DNA of 64,000 bases from Deltaproteobacteria bacterium (GTDB lineage Bacteria > Desulfobacterota > Desulfobacteria > Desulfobacterales > Desulfosarcinaceae). The translations under genes and the position numbers were made by a program. Shown here piece by piece: positions 18,761-27,747 of the stretch; position 1 is the first letter of the stretch, and each line of letters starts with the position of its first letter. The notes under the pieces were generated by a model. The model ran no database searches. It saw nothing but the letters and a program-made list of their open reading frames with translations, and was not told the origin of the DNA. The stretch covers positions 47,025-111,024 of the forward strand of contig JAHLLR010000007.1 of NCBI GenBank assembly GCA_020444075.1, in the 5' to 3' direction.

Positions 18761-19372
18761 ATGTCGAACCCGTCGGAGAAAACGAAAAGCGACGATAAGG
18801 ATACCGAACTGATCCGGGCGATCAACAGTGGTCGTCAGGATCTATTTTATGAACTGGTCAAACGTTACGAAAAAAGCCTGTACAACTTCGGCCTGAGAAT
18901 GTGCGACAACCCCAGTGACGCAGAAGACATGGTGCAGGACACCTTCTTAAATGTCTTTAAATATCTTGAGGGGTTTCGATATGAGACCCAATTCAGGAAC
19001 TGGCTGTACCGGGTCGCCACCAGCGCCTGTCTGAAAAAAAAACGCCGGTCCAAGTATGCGCCCGACCGGGAACTCTCCCTGGAAGCGTTTCTTCCGGAAG
19101 ATGAATCGGCCGTATCGGTGGACCTGCCCCGCTGGGCGTCCCAACCTCTGGAGCAGGTGCTTGATGGAGAACTCAACGGCATCATCCGACAAGCGCTGCT
19201 GGAACTTCCGGAAAAGTACCGGCTGGTGATCGTTTTGCGGGATGTGGAAGGGTTTACCACGCAGGAGACGTCGGAAATACTGGGCCTGACCCCGACAAAC
19301 ATCAAGGTACGCCTGCACCGGGCGAGGCTATTTCTCAGAGAAGCATTGAAAACCTATTATGAAACCGACTGA
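18761..19372 (+). CDS. RNA polymerase ECF sigma factor (sigma-70 family)
   Basis: A 203-aa ECF sigma factor that directs RNA polymerase to stress-type promoters. Region 2 spans about residues 25-95 with the DAEDMVQDTFLNVFK helix that binds the -10 element and core enzyme; region 4 spans about 140-195 with LPEKYRLVIVLRDVEGFT and TNIKVRLHRARLFL, the -35-binding helix-turn-helix. The gene overlaps the anti-sigma gene by 14 bp, the usual arrangement for a co-translated sigma/anti-sigma pair, so its activity is probably set by release from that partner. Confidence 0.94.
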   Translation: MSNPSEKTKSDDKDTELIRAINSGRQDLFYELVKRYEKSLYNFGLRMCDNPSDAEDMVQDTFLNVFKYLEGFRYETQFRNWLYRVATSACLKKKRRSKYAPDRELSLEAFLPEDESAVSVDLPRWASQPLEQVLDGELNGIIRQALLELPEKYRLVIVLRDVEGFTTQETSEILGLTPTNIKVRLHRARLFLREALKTYYETD

Positions 19373-19628
19373 CCCACACCATTCCCACGAAAACTGCCTG
19401 GCGCTGTTCGAACGGCTTTCCGAGTATATCGACAGAGAACTGGACGCCCCCGCCTGCAAGGACATCGAAGCACACATCAAGGCGTGCAAACCCTGTCAGG
19501 TCTGCCTGGACACCCTGAAAAAGACGGTGGATTTTTGCAAGAACCTTGAACGTCACCAGGTGCCGGAGACCTTTTCCATGAAATTGAAGGACACGATTTC
19601 CGAACTGGTGAGAAAAAAATCCGACTGA
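19359..19628 (+). CDS. zinc-finger (HC2-type) anti-sigma factor
   Basis: An 89-aa soluble zinc-binding anti-sigma factor. The zf-HC2 pattern is visible: a histidine and cysteine in HHSHENC near the N-terminus, the ELDAPACKDIEAHIKAC core and a final CQVC. It lacks a membrane segment, so it resembles cytoplasmic, redox-type ZAS proteins rather than membrane-anchored ones. It overlaps the ECF sigma gene by 14 bp and should bind that sigma. Zinc/cysteine oxidation as the release signal is an inference from the family. Confidence 0.85.
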   Translation: MKPTDPHHSHENCLALFERLSEYIDRELDAPACKDIEAHIKACKPCQVCLDTLKKTVDFCKNLERHQVPETFSMKLKDTISELVRKKSD

Positions 19629-20079
19629 ATGCCCTGCATTTTACTTCCCGGTCTTCATCGTTATCCGATCTTTTTTCACCTTTCGCGCTGGAAGCGCCTG
19701 AGGTCCATTCACTCCTTCCACCCTGCACAATTTGATCGTAGGGGGTAAACCGACCCGCCGGTGGAGTTAAAACCGCCTGACCGCGGCTCATCCTGAAGCA
19801 CCGAACCGGAATGGGCCTGGCACCGTTTCAGACCGTGCCGGCTATGAAAATTTTTACATAGTTAAAGGGACGGTTGTGAAGTACGCACCATAATTTTTGT
19901 GATGGAATCCCCTGTTCCCGGGTGACGGAAAACTGCCAAAACCACCCCCTGAAAAATATTAACCCACATGAATCATTAAATTTAATTCAACTCCAACTCC
20001 AAAACCCATTTGTTTTTTTTCGTTGGCATCTTCATTGCTCTAACAACAGAGAGTTTTGAAAAATTAGATACTTATTCGA

Positions 20080-20220
20080 TTTTTGGGTTCCGGCGAAAGT
20101 TGTTCCGGAAACCTTGGCGCTGGACAGGTCTTGGGTGCCGAGACTGGACGCCGGTGAAAGTATGGTGGACCCGGTAAAACCGCGTTAGCATCAACGACGG
20201 TGTTTTTCAGGACCCAAAAA
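20080..20220 (+). ncRNA. candidate structured RNA in a 719-bp gap
   Basis: The gap 19629-20347 holds no convincing gene. Within it, TTTTTGGGTTC (20080-20090) can pair with GGACCCAAAAA (20210-20220), 11 bp including one G-U, closing a 119-nt interior. Inside are local hairpins: TTCCGG/CCGGAA (20088-20093 with 20105-20110, competing slightly with the outer stem), GGCGC/GTGCC (20115-20119 with 20136-20140) and CGGT/ACCG (20172-20182). It does not match the c-di-GMP or cobalamin riboswitch cores I know. It could be a leader of the HDOD kinase gene or an independent small RNA. Confidence 0.35.
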
Positions 20221-20347
20221 CCTTGAACCCGCTTAGGCGAAGGCAGGCCATCAGCCGTCTGGGATTATGCAAGGGTCTCGTTGACAAATCCGCATAATCA
20301 CCATAGAGTCAATCCATTTTTGCCTGCTGAACAGATGAGATATTCCA

Positions 20348-22522
20348 ATGGGACTGGCAGTCGCTGTGCGCATCGCTTCAGAACTCACTGGCAGGTTACA
20401 ACTTTCCGTTTTTCCCTGTCTGTTAGAAAGACTCATTCACTCCCGTCATGAGTCATCGGCGGAACTGCCGTCGCTCTCCCGGCTGATCAGAATGGATCCT
20501 GCGTTATGCTTCATGACCATGCGTCTCGACCGAACCATGAGTTTGAATGCTCAAGCGGCGGATGACCTCGGAGTTGATGCCGTGGTCAGGCGTATTGGGA
20601 TGGCCGGCATCGATGCCATCACGACCCAGGCCATCGCCGACCAGGCGCTGAACGGTATCCACCATCGACAGGGACTGGCCCTTGGATGGTTGTGGCGGCA
20701 CTGCCTCACCACGGCCCTGATGGCCCAGGGAATAGCCCTGGAACTCGATTTTCGTCCCGTGGAGGAGGCCTATACCGCCGGCCTGCTTCACGACATCGGT
20801 AAGCTGGCCCTTTTCGCCCGCACACCGGCAGCATGTGCCCCCATGCTGACCGATCCTGACCAGGCGAGTCAATTGCTCAATGCAGAGGAACGGGTTGCCG
20901 AATCAGACCATGGCCGAATCGGGGCACAGTTGATCCGCAGGTACACCGGTGCTTGGTTTGCGTCAGATGCAGCCATGTATCACACGGCCGCATCCGCAGA
21001 GGTGATCAATGCCCTCCCCCTGGTCCAGATCGTATGGGCGGCCAACCGACTGGCCAGTGATCCGCATCCATCATCCGAGGCTTGTCAAACCGTTTCAGAG
21101 CTTTTGAATCTGGATCCCCGACAGCTCAACCACCTATTGCACACAGCCCAGGAGCATGCGCTGGCGGCGGCAGATGAACTCGGCGTGGTTGCCGATATGC
21201 CGGAAATAGACCAGGCAACCGGTACGCACACCGTACCCCTGAGCCAGGAGATCAGGACCAGCACCGTCCTGTCCAGCGTCTATGGAGAACTGCTGACGGC
21301 AACCGACCCTAGCGCCATCATGCGGGTGTTGCGGCAAAGTCTCAGTGTGTTTATGGGTATCGACGATCTGATCCTGTTTGACCATGATCCCCGCAGCAAT
21401 CTCTTGATCGGACGTTTCCCCGCGGACAACGTCTTCCCCATCCCCATAGACCGGCTGCATATTCCCCTGACCGCATCGGACTGCCTGCCTGTCGTCTGCC
21501 ATGTCAGCGGTGAAGCGATGAATTCATTTTCGCCTGGCCGCCAGGGAAAACTGACGATTATTGATCGGCAGCTCATGGCCTACATGCACAAGGACGGCAT
21601 CGTCTGCATGCCGGTTCGATCGGGCACCGGCCACGGAACGGCGGTTCTGCTTTTAGGAATCGATGCCAGTGACAGGGCATGGGTCGAACAACAGACAACG
21701 CTTTTGAAATCCATTGTCGCGGCCGTGGCCGGGGCGCTGGAAAGAGAACGACAACGCTGCGATCAGAAAAACAGCCAGGCGGCGGACCGAGTTGCATCGA
21801 TCGAATCAAAAACACGCAAAATCGTTCATGAAATCAACAATCCGCTGAGCATCATAAAAAACTATCTCAAGGTCCTGACCCTGCGCACCGATGAGAAATT
21901 ATCGGAGAAAGATGAACTCCGCATCATCGATGAAGAGATCAACCGCGTGACCGGGCTGATAAAAGCCCTGACATCCCCATCAGATAAAATTCCCATAAAC
22001 CTTGAAACCGTCGACGTGAATGCCACGATCACCGATATTCTGAGCATCTTCCATGAAAGCCTGCCCCAAAAGGCGTCCATCCGCCTGAGCCCGGATCTGG
22101 ATGCACACATCCCCGTCATCCCATCTGATCGGAACCGGTTGAAGCAGGCATTGATAAACCTTCTGAAAAATGCGATGGAAGCAATGCCCGACGGGGGAAC
22201 TATTCATGTGAGCACCCGCATGCTGAGAAGCTCACCCGGACATGCCGGTAACCAAGACGAGGCTGGCCATATCAAAATCAGCGTCTGTGATGACGGCCCG
22301 GGTATTGACGAACGGATTAAAAATGACCTATTCAAGCCTAATGTGACTTCGAAAACGGGTCATGACGGTCTGGGGTTGTCCATCGTCCATGAGGCAGTGA
22401 CTCGCCTCAAGGGCTCCCTGGTGTGTGAAAGTGCCCCCGGACGGGGAACCTGTTTTCACATTGAACTGCCCGCAGCCGATAGTGGATCGAAAAACGGAAC
22501 TGCACTGGATTCAGCCACTTAG
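20348..22522 (+). CDS. HDOD-GAF sensor histidine kinase
   Basis: A 724-aa cytoplasmic signalling protein. The N-terminal HDOD output-type domain (about 1-280) keeps the HD-like LLHDIGKLALF segment and a second histidine in MYHTA. A GAF-like sensor region follows (about 300-470), then a short coiled coil, HisKA with the phospho-acceptor in IVHEINNPLSIIKNY, and an ATPase domain with NLLKNAMEAM, DDGPGI and HDGLGLSIVH. HDOD domains are usually linked to c-di-GMP or motility regulation. The next gene, 9 bp downstream, is a REC-kinase-REC-PilZ hybrid, and the two probably form one pathway by phosphotransfer to its first receiver. Confidence 0.9.
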   Translation: MGLAVAVRIASELTGRLQLSVFPCLLERLIHSRHESSAELPSLSRLIRMDPALCFMTMRLDRTMSLNAQAADDLGVDAVVRRIGMAGIDAITTQAIADQALNGIHHRQGLALGWLWRHCLTTALMAQGIALELDFRPVEEAYTAGLLHDIGKLALFARTPAACAPMLTDPDQASQLLNAEERVAESDHGRIGAQLIRRYTGAWFASDAAMYHTAASAEVINALPLVQIVWAANRLASDPHPSSEACQTVSELLNLDPRQLNHLLHTAQEHALAAADELGVVADMPEIDQATGTHTVPLSQEIRTSTVLSSVYGELLTATDPSAIMRVLRQSLSVFMGIDDLILFDHDPRSNLLIGRFPADNVFPIPIDRLHIPLTASDCLPVVCHVSGEAMNSFSPGRQGKLTIIDRQLMAYMHKDGIVCMPVRSGTGHGTAVLLLGIDASDRAWVEQQTTLLKSIVAAVAGALERERQRCDQKNSQAADRVASIESKTRKIVHEINNPLSIIKNYLKVLTLRTDEKLSEKDELRIIDEEINRVTGLIKALTSPSDKIPINLETVDVNATITDILSIFHESLPQKASIRLSPDLDAHIPVIPSDRNRLKQALINLLKNAMEAMPDGGTIHVSTRMLRSSPGHAGNQDEAGHIKISVCDDGPGIDERIKNDLFKPNVTSKTGHDGLGLSIVHEAVTRLKGSLVCESAPGRGTCFHIELPAADSGSKNGTALDSAT

Positions 22523-22531
22523 GAGCGTTTC

Positions 22532-24460
22532 ATGAAGAACCGCCCGCAAATATTGATCTGCGACGATGAGCCATTGATGACCGCCAGCATTAAAGCGGTA
22601 TTAGGGGCCGGCAATTACCGGGTTCAAACCACCAACAGCCCCCGCCATGCCCTGACCCTTATCCATGCCGAATCGCCCGATCTGGTCATCCTGGATGTCA
22701 TGATGCCGGAGATGACCGGTTTTGAATTGCTCGATGCCATTGACCGGGAGCACTGCGACGCCGCCTTCATCATTGTCACCGGAGAGGCCTCCGTCGATTC
22801 GGCCATCAAGGCCATCCGCAAGGGCGCCAGCGATTATCTGAGAAAGCCCTTCGAGCCCGACGAACTGATCATCCGCGTGGAGAACGTGCTGAAACAACGG
22901 CAGATGAAACACGACCACATGTGCGTCGAAGCCGAGAAACGGCAGCTGGAAAATCAGTTGCGCCAGTCTCAGAAGATGGAAGCCATCGGCACCCTGGCCG
23001 GCGGCATCGCCCACGATTTCAACAACGTTTTGAGCATTATTTTAGGCAATGCGGAACTGGCCCTGGCCGACATGTCCAGCGACCACGCCGCCCACCTGAA
23101 CCTGGAACGGATTCTCACGGCCAGTCTGCGGGCCCGGGAAATGATTCAGCAACTGCTCAGTTTCAGCCGCAAGGAAGAATCCGGCCGCAAGCCGCTTCGT
23201 CTGAACAGCGTCATCACTGAGTCGCTCAAGCTGATGCGTGCCTCCCTGCCCACCAACATCTCTATCGAGCGCGATATCTGTGCAGCTGAATGCACCACCA
23301 TCGCCGACGCCACCCAGATTCACCAGATCATGCTCAACCTGTGCACCAATGCCGCCCATGCCATGGAACCCGGCGGCGGCGTACTGACCATCCGTCTGGA
23401 TCCCGTGACGCTGGATAGCGCCGCCGCCGTCGATGCGGATCTTGCCCCGGGCAACTACGCCAGGCTGGTGGTCGCCGATACCGGCCACGGCATCGAAAAA
23501 GATATCATCGACCGGATTTTCGACCCCTATTTCACCACCAAGGAAACCGGCAAGGGAACGGGCATGGGGCTCTCGGTCGTTCATGGCATCATCAAGGGCA
23601 GCGGCGGTGCCATAAGGGCCTTCAGCGGACCGGGGCGGTTCACTGAGTTTCACCTTTACCTGCCGAGGGTGGACGCGATCATTGACGCGGAACCGTCCAT
23701 TTTCAACCAGCAGCACCTGCCGGGCGGCCATGAGCATATCCTGATCGTGGATGATGAAGAGATGCTCGTGGACATGATGCGACAGGTGCTGGAGCAGCTG
23801 GGGTACACGGTCAGCGCCTATACCGACAGTGCCGATGCACTCAAGGCGTTTCTCGCCTGCCCCCGGGCCTACGACCTGCTGATCACGGACATGACCATGC
23901 CCGGAATGACGGGCACCAGCCTGGCCAAAGCGGTAAAAGCCGTTCGCAATGACCTTCCCATTATTCTTTGCACCGGATTCAACGAGCAGATCAGTCAGGA
24001 GAATTCCCAATCATTGGGTATCCAGTCCTTGATCATGAAGCCGGTGGGCATGCAGCAATTGGCGGAAACCATCCGAAGCGTAATGGTGCCGAAACCAACG
24101 GAGCGCCGCAAAAATCCACGGTTTGGGGTTCCTGCGGGCACCTTCGTGATCTCCCGCACCCACCCCTACGAGCGCTTCAGCCTGGTAGACATCGGCGTGT
24201 CCGGACTGGCTTACAGCCATGAGATGGAATCGATGTCGGACCATCCATCGGACCAGCTGGCCATTATGACGCCCGACGGTGAAATTTTCATCAGCGGCAT
24301 CCGCTGCCACAAGGTTTCCGATATCCCCGCCGGCAGCGGCATTCCCCTCCCCGAAAGGGGCCAGGCCCGACGCGGTGTGCGCTTCGAGGACCTGACCCTG
24401 CTCCAGACGGAACTGATCGACCAGTTCATCCATAACCACGCCACCGAACCGTTGCACTGA
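22532..24460 (+). CDS. hybrid REC-histidine kinase-REC with C-terminal PilZ-like domain
   Basis: A 642-aa hybrid regulator. Receiver 1 (about 5-120) has ICDDEP, the acceptor aspartate in VILDVMMPEMTG and RKPFEP. HisKA has the acceptor in GIAHDFNNVLSIILG, followed by an ATPase domain (NLCTNAAHAM, ADTGHGI, GTGMGLSVVHG). Receiver 2 (about 405-520) has IVDDEE and LLITDMTMPGMTG. The last 110 residues look like a PilZ domain: RRKNPRF provides the arginine motif, but the second motif reads DIGVSG instead of DxSxxG. Binding of c-di-GMP is therefore plausible but not certain. It follows the HDOD kinase by 9 bp with an AGGAG site, so the two are very likely co-transcribed. Confidence 0.9.
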   Translation: MKNRPQILICDDEPLMTASIKAVLGAGNYRVQTTNSPRHALTLIHAESPDLVILDVMMPEMTGFELLDAIDREHCDAAFIIVTGEASVDSAIKAIRKGASDYLRKPFEPDELIIRVENVLKQRQMKHDHMCVEAEKRQLENQLRQSQKMEAIGTLAGGIAHDFNNVLSIILGNAELALADMSSDHAAHLNLERILTASLRAREMIQQLLSFSRKEESGRKPLRLNSVITESLKLMRASLPTNISIERDICAAECTTIADATQIHQIMLNLCTNAAHAMEPGGGVLTIRLDPVTLDSAAAVDADLAPGNYARLVVADTGHGIEKDIIDRIFDPYFTTKETGKGTGMGLSVVHGIIKGSGGAIRAFSGPGRFTEFHLYLPRVDAIIDAEPSIFNQQHLPGGHEHILIVDDEEMLVDMMRQVLEQLGYTVSAYTDSADALKAFLACPRAYDLLITDMTMPGMTGTSLAKAVKAVRNDLPIILCTGFNEQISQENSQSLGIQSLIMKPVGMQQLAETIRSVMVPKPTERRKNPRFGVPAGTFVISRTHPYERFSLVDIGVSGLAYSHEMESMSDHPSDQLAIMTPDGEIFISGIRCHKVSDIPAGSGIPLPERGQARRGVRFEDLTLLQTELIDQFIHNHATEPLH

Positions 24461-24473
24461 TCCACCAGTCCGA

Positions 24474-25661
24474 TCACCCCGCATCTGCCGGCCACACCCC
24501 GGGGATGGGGGTGCGGCAGAAGCGGCAGCGCCCCTCCGCGATATTAAAGGTAGGGATGTGGTAGCCCTGCCGCTCCACCAGCAGTCGTTTGCAGTGGTGG
24601 CAGAACGTGTGATTGCCCGCGTGGCCCGGCACATTACCTAAATATACATATCTGATCCCTTCGGCCATGGCCCGTTCCCGGAACCGAATCAGGGTATCCA
24701 CCGGCGTGGGGGCCAGACGGTCCAACTGGTAACGGGGAAAAAAACGCAGAAAATGGAGGGGATAATCGGGCCCGAGATGCTCAAGAATCCAGCCGCACAT
24801 GCGTTGGATCATGTTATCGCTGTCTCCGTAGCCGGGAACCACCAGGTGGGTCATCTCAAAATGGACCCCCTGCCGGTGCAGGGTGACAAACGTGTCCAGC
24901 ACCGGTTTCAACCGCCCGCCGTTAAGTCGTCGATAGATATCGTCGCTGATCGATTTGAGGTTCACGTTGGCCCCGTCCAGCACCCGGCACAAGTCCAGCA
25001 GCGGCTCAGGATTGATATAACCGTTCGACACCCAGACATTGTTGAGACCTTTCGCCCTGGCCATACGCGCCGTGTCGATCATGTATTCATAAAACGTAGT
25101 CGGCTCACTGTAGGTGTAGGCGATGGATTGACAACCGCTTTTCAAGGCGGCGCTAACCACTGCCTCGGGAAACAGGTCAAGGTGGCGCACATCTTCGGGG
25201 CGGACCTGGGAAATTTCCCAGTTCTGGCAGTTGAGGCAGCGGAAGTTGCACCCGGCCGCCGCTATGGAAAAGACACGGGTGGCGGGCAGAAAGTGGAACA
25301 GGGGCTTTTTTTCGACCGGGTCCACATTGGCCGAACAGGCATTGCCGTATGCCAGGCTGTAAAGGGTGCCGTCCAGATTCACCCGGCTGCGGCAGACACT
25401 GCGGTCTCCCGGTAAGAGCCGGCAGCGGTTCGGGCATAAGGTGCACATGACGGCGCCCTGGTCCAGCCGGCTGAAGTGATAGGCCTCCTTGGACCATTTC
25501 CACAGGGACGCGGGGGCATCGTGGCGGAAGATCGTGCCCCGGATGTCCGACGGCGGATTGTCATCGGAGCCGAAAAAAGACCAGCCGGCATGGCCGGTGG
25601 CCGTACTGCACAAGCTGCACGCGGCGGCCAGCATGAATTGTCGCCGGCTAAGACGTTTCAT
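24474..25661 (-). CDS. amrS: AmmeMemoRadiSam system radical SAM enzyme with Tat-like signal
   Basis: A 395-aa radical SAM protein. The cluster-binding motif CNFRCLNC lies near residue 120, followed by YSEPTTFYEYM and a FRFFPRYQLD segment typical of this family. An extra four-cysteine zinc- or cluster-like set is present near the N-terminus (CTLCPNRCRLL) and another near the C-terminus (CHHCKRLL and CRFCRTPIPG). The protein begins MKRLSRRQFMLAA with a hydrophobic stretch, like a twin-arginine signal, which is unusual for an oxygen-labile enzyme but occurs in this family. It is the last gene of a three-gene operon and overlaps the membrane protein gene by 14 bp. The chemical reaction of the family is not established. 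Confidence 0.9.
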   Translation of the reverse strand: MKRLSRRQFMLAAACSLCSTATGHAGWSFFGSDDNPPSDIRGTIFRHDAPASLWKWSKEAYHFSRLDQGAVMCTLCPNRCRLLPGDRSVCRSRVNLDGTLYSLAYGNACSANVDPVEKKPLFHFLPATRVFSIAAAGCNFRCLNCQNWEISQVRPEDVRHLDLFPEAVVSAALKSGCQSIAYTYSEPTTFYEYMIDTARMARAKGLNNVWVSNGYINPEPLLDLCRVLDGANVNLKSISDDIYRRLNGGRLKPVLDTFVTLHRQGVHFEMTHLVVPGYGDSDNMIQRMCGWILEHLGPDYPLHFLRFFPRYQLDRLAPTPVDTLIRFRERAMAEGIRYVYLGNVPGHAGNHTFCHHCKRLLVERQGYHIPTFNIAEGRCRFCRTPIPGVWPADAG

Positions 25662-27747
25662 GGATCGATCCTGCTACCAGGAAGCTGGCCAGTTTAATAC
25701 CGGCCAGGCATAAGGTCGCCCACACAAGCCCCAGAAAAGGGATCAGCACCAGGCTGACCAGCAGAACGCCGATGGCTGCGCCCACCAAATCCGCTGAAAA
25801 ACTTTTCGCGGCGGCGGCGGCGCTGTCCCCGGACACCTGGAGGACCAGGGGGAACTGGAATCCGCAGCAAAAGGAGACGGCCAGGCCGAAACCGTATAGA
25901 ACCATCGCCGGCATCCCCTGCCGGGCAACGACAAGGACCAGGGCAAACAGCACCAGCAGCAGGCAAAGCAGCAGATCGCCGGTCATCAAAGCCCGGCGCC
26001 GGTTGCCGGTAAAACGCCCGCCGGCCCATGCACCGGGGAGCAGCCCGGCAAGAAACACGGTAACCAGCACTCCGATTTGAAGGTAGATATAACCATAAAG
26101 CGTCTGGAAGGTAAAGATCGTCACCATCTCCGCACTGATATTGACGCAGCCGGTAGTCAGCAGCACCCACTGGGGGCGGGAGATTCGAATCAGATATGCC
26201 AGCACCGCAGCCGACAATACCAGGGCAAACCAGCCCGGCGACTCGCCGTGGCGCGCAAACCATCCAACGAATGCCAGCCGCATCAGGCGGGGCGACAAAT
26301 CCAGATTCTGCCCGATGCCGGGATCCACGGCGTCGTTGACCTGACTGATCCGCTGAGCGGTCAGGTCCCCGGCATAATATCGGCGGATATAGCGGGTTTC
26401 GATTCCCTTTTGTTCCAGAAGCATCGGAATGTCGGTCCGAATCGGCCGGTCACGGCAGATGAACAGCAGCCGCTGCCCCGGTATGAGCAAGACATGGTTA
26501 AAACAGGTCCCGGCCGTGTTGGCCAGCGATGACAGTTGGTGTTGCCGGGTCTTGGAGATATAATCGGCCACCCCGTCCATCCCGAAACTGAGCACGCCGC
26601 CCGGCGCAAGATGGTTTTTCGCCAGTTCGAAAAACCCTGCCGTATAGAACCGGTTCAGCTGATAGGTTTCCGGTTCCGGCAGGCTCACCAGGATGGCGTC
26701 GTAATGGATCGGCGTCTTGGAGAGGTATGCGCGGGCATCCTGGGTGATGATGTTCATTCCGTCCAGGGGCGCCACCAGGCCGAAACGAATCTGCAGCCTT
26801 GCCGCCAGCGGGTCCAGTTCCACATAATCCACCCTTTCGGGGCGGTACTTGGCCACCTCGGCCATCATCCCGCCCACGGCGGAGACCAGCAACAGGCGCC
26901 CGGGATGGTCAACCTGGGAAAGCGGAAAATGAACGATCTCCTCTGCCAGCTCAGGATCCTGGGAGAAAAGGCTCGGGACGCCATCACTGAAAAGGCTGAC
27001 CTGACCTCCCGATTCGACCACTTCGATGCGGCCGTAGCGGCTCTCCGCGTAGTAAAGCCGCCGGCCTTCCCGGACCGGCAATAGCCGATCTTCAAAAGCG
27101 GCGCCCGCCACCAGGGCAGCCACCGCAACGATTCCGGCGGCAGCGCGGCGGCGGTTGCATGCCGACTCCAACCCTAACAGTGAGGCCAGCAGTGGCAGAT
27201 GGACCGCCAGCAAAACCTGGAACGGGCTCAGCCAATGCACCAGGACGAAGGAAAAAACTGCCGCGCCGGCCACATCCCCGGCGCTGTCGGCCATATAAAT
27301 CCAGTTGCCGGGATATCCGGCCGACCGCTGTCTGGCAACCGACAGGCTGTATGGCAGTACAAAGCCCACCAGCAGCGCATAGGGAAGGATGGTGACGGCA
27401 ACGTATCCCAGGGTGGGATAAAATCCCACCGACCTGCCATGAAGGAAAACCAGGTCCCGCAGCCAGCGAATGGCAATGACCTGCCCCACGGAAAAAATGA
27501 CCAGCAGGCAGGAAAGAATCGTCAGGATGGTTGGCGACGGCCGCAGGATCCGGGTCCGAAAGCCCCTGGCCGCCGCGGCGCCGGTGCCGCCGAAAACCAG
27601 CCAGCAGAAAAAGATCAGGGCAATGACGATCTCATTGCCCTGGAATTGAGTCAGGTATTCACGGACACACACCAGTTGGACGGCCAACGCGGCAAATCCC
27701 GTGGCGACCACCACCCTGCTGACGCCGCCGTCATCGAACCTCTTCAA
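25648..27747 (-). CDS. multi-span membrane protein with spermidine-synthase-like domain
   Basis: A 699-aa protein: about seven membrane helices in the first 230 residues, a soluble SAM-binding Rossmann-like domain in the middle (about 240-460; LLLVSAVGGMMAEVAKYRPERVDYVELDP and DARAYLSK resemble spermidine synthases), then a further group of membrane helices to the C-terminus. Whether it makes polyamines is doubtful, as such fused proteins may have other aminopropyl or methyl-transfer roles. It overlaps both neighbours (17 bp and 14 bp) in the AmmeMemoRadiSam operon, which strongly suggests a shared function. It starts with TTG inside the end of the upstream gene. Confidence 0.85.
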   Translation of the reverse strand: MKRFDDGGVSRVVVATGFAALAVQLVCVREYLTQFQGNEIVIALIFFCWLVFGGTGAAAARGFRTRILRPSPTILTILSCLLVIFSVGQVIAIRWLRDLVFLHGRSVGFYPTLGYVAVTILPYALLVGFVLPYSLSVARQRSAGYPGNWIYMADSAGDVAGAAVFSFVLVHWLSPFQVLLAVHLPLLASLLGLESACNRRRAAAGIVAVAALVAGAAFEDRLLPVREGRRLYYAESRYGRIEVVESGGQVSLFSDGVPSLFSQDPELAEEIVHFPLSQVDHPGRLLLVSAVGGMMAEVAKYRPERVDYVELDPLAARLQIRFGLVAPLDGMNIITQDARAYLSKTPIHYDAILVSLPEPETYQLNRFYTAGFFELAKNHLAPGGVLSFGMDGVADYISKTRQHQLSSLANTAGTCFNHVLLIPGQRLLFICRDRPIRTDIPMLLEQKGIETRYIRRYYAGDLTAQRISQVNDAVDPGIGQNLDLSPRLMRLAFVGWFARHGESPGWFALVLSAAVLAYLIRISRPQWVLLTTGCVNISAEMVTIFTFQTLYGYIYLQIGVLVTVFLAGLLPGAWAGGRFTGNRRRALMTGDLLLCLLLVLFALVLVVARQGMPAMVLYGFGLAVSFCCGFQFPLVLQVSGDSAAAAAKSFSADLVGAAIGVLLVSLVLIPFLGLVWATLCLAGIKLASFLVAGSIHETS

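Noticed and set aside
20080..20220. Known riboswitch (c-di-GMP or cobalamin)
   Set aside because: The core motifs of these classes that I know are absent; only general pairing is visible.
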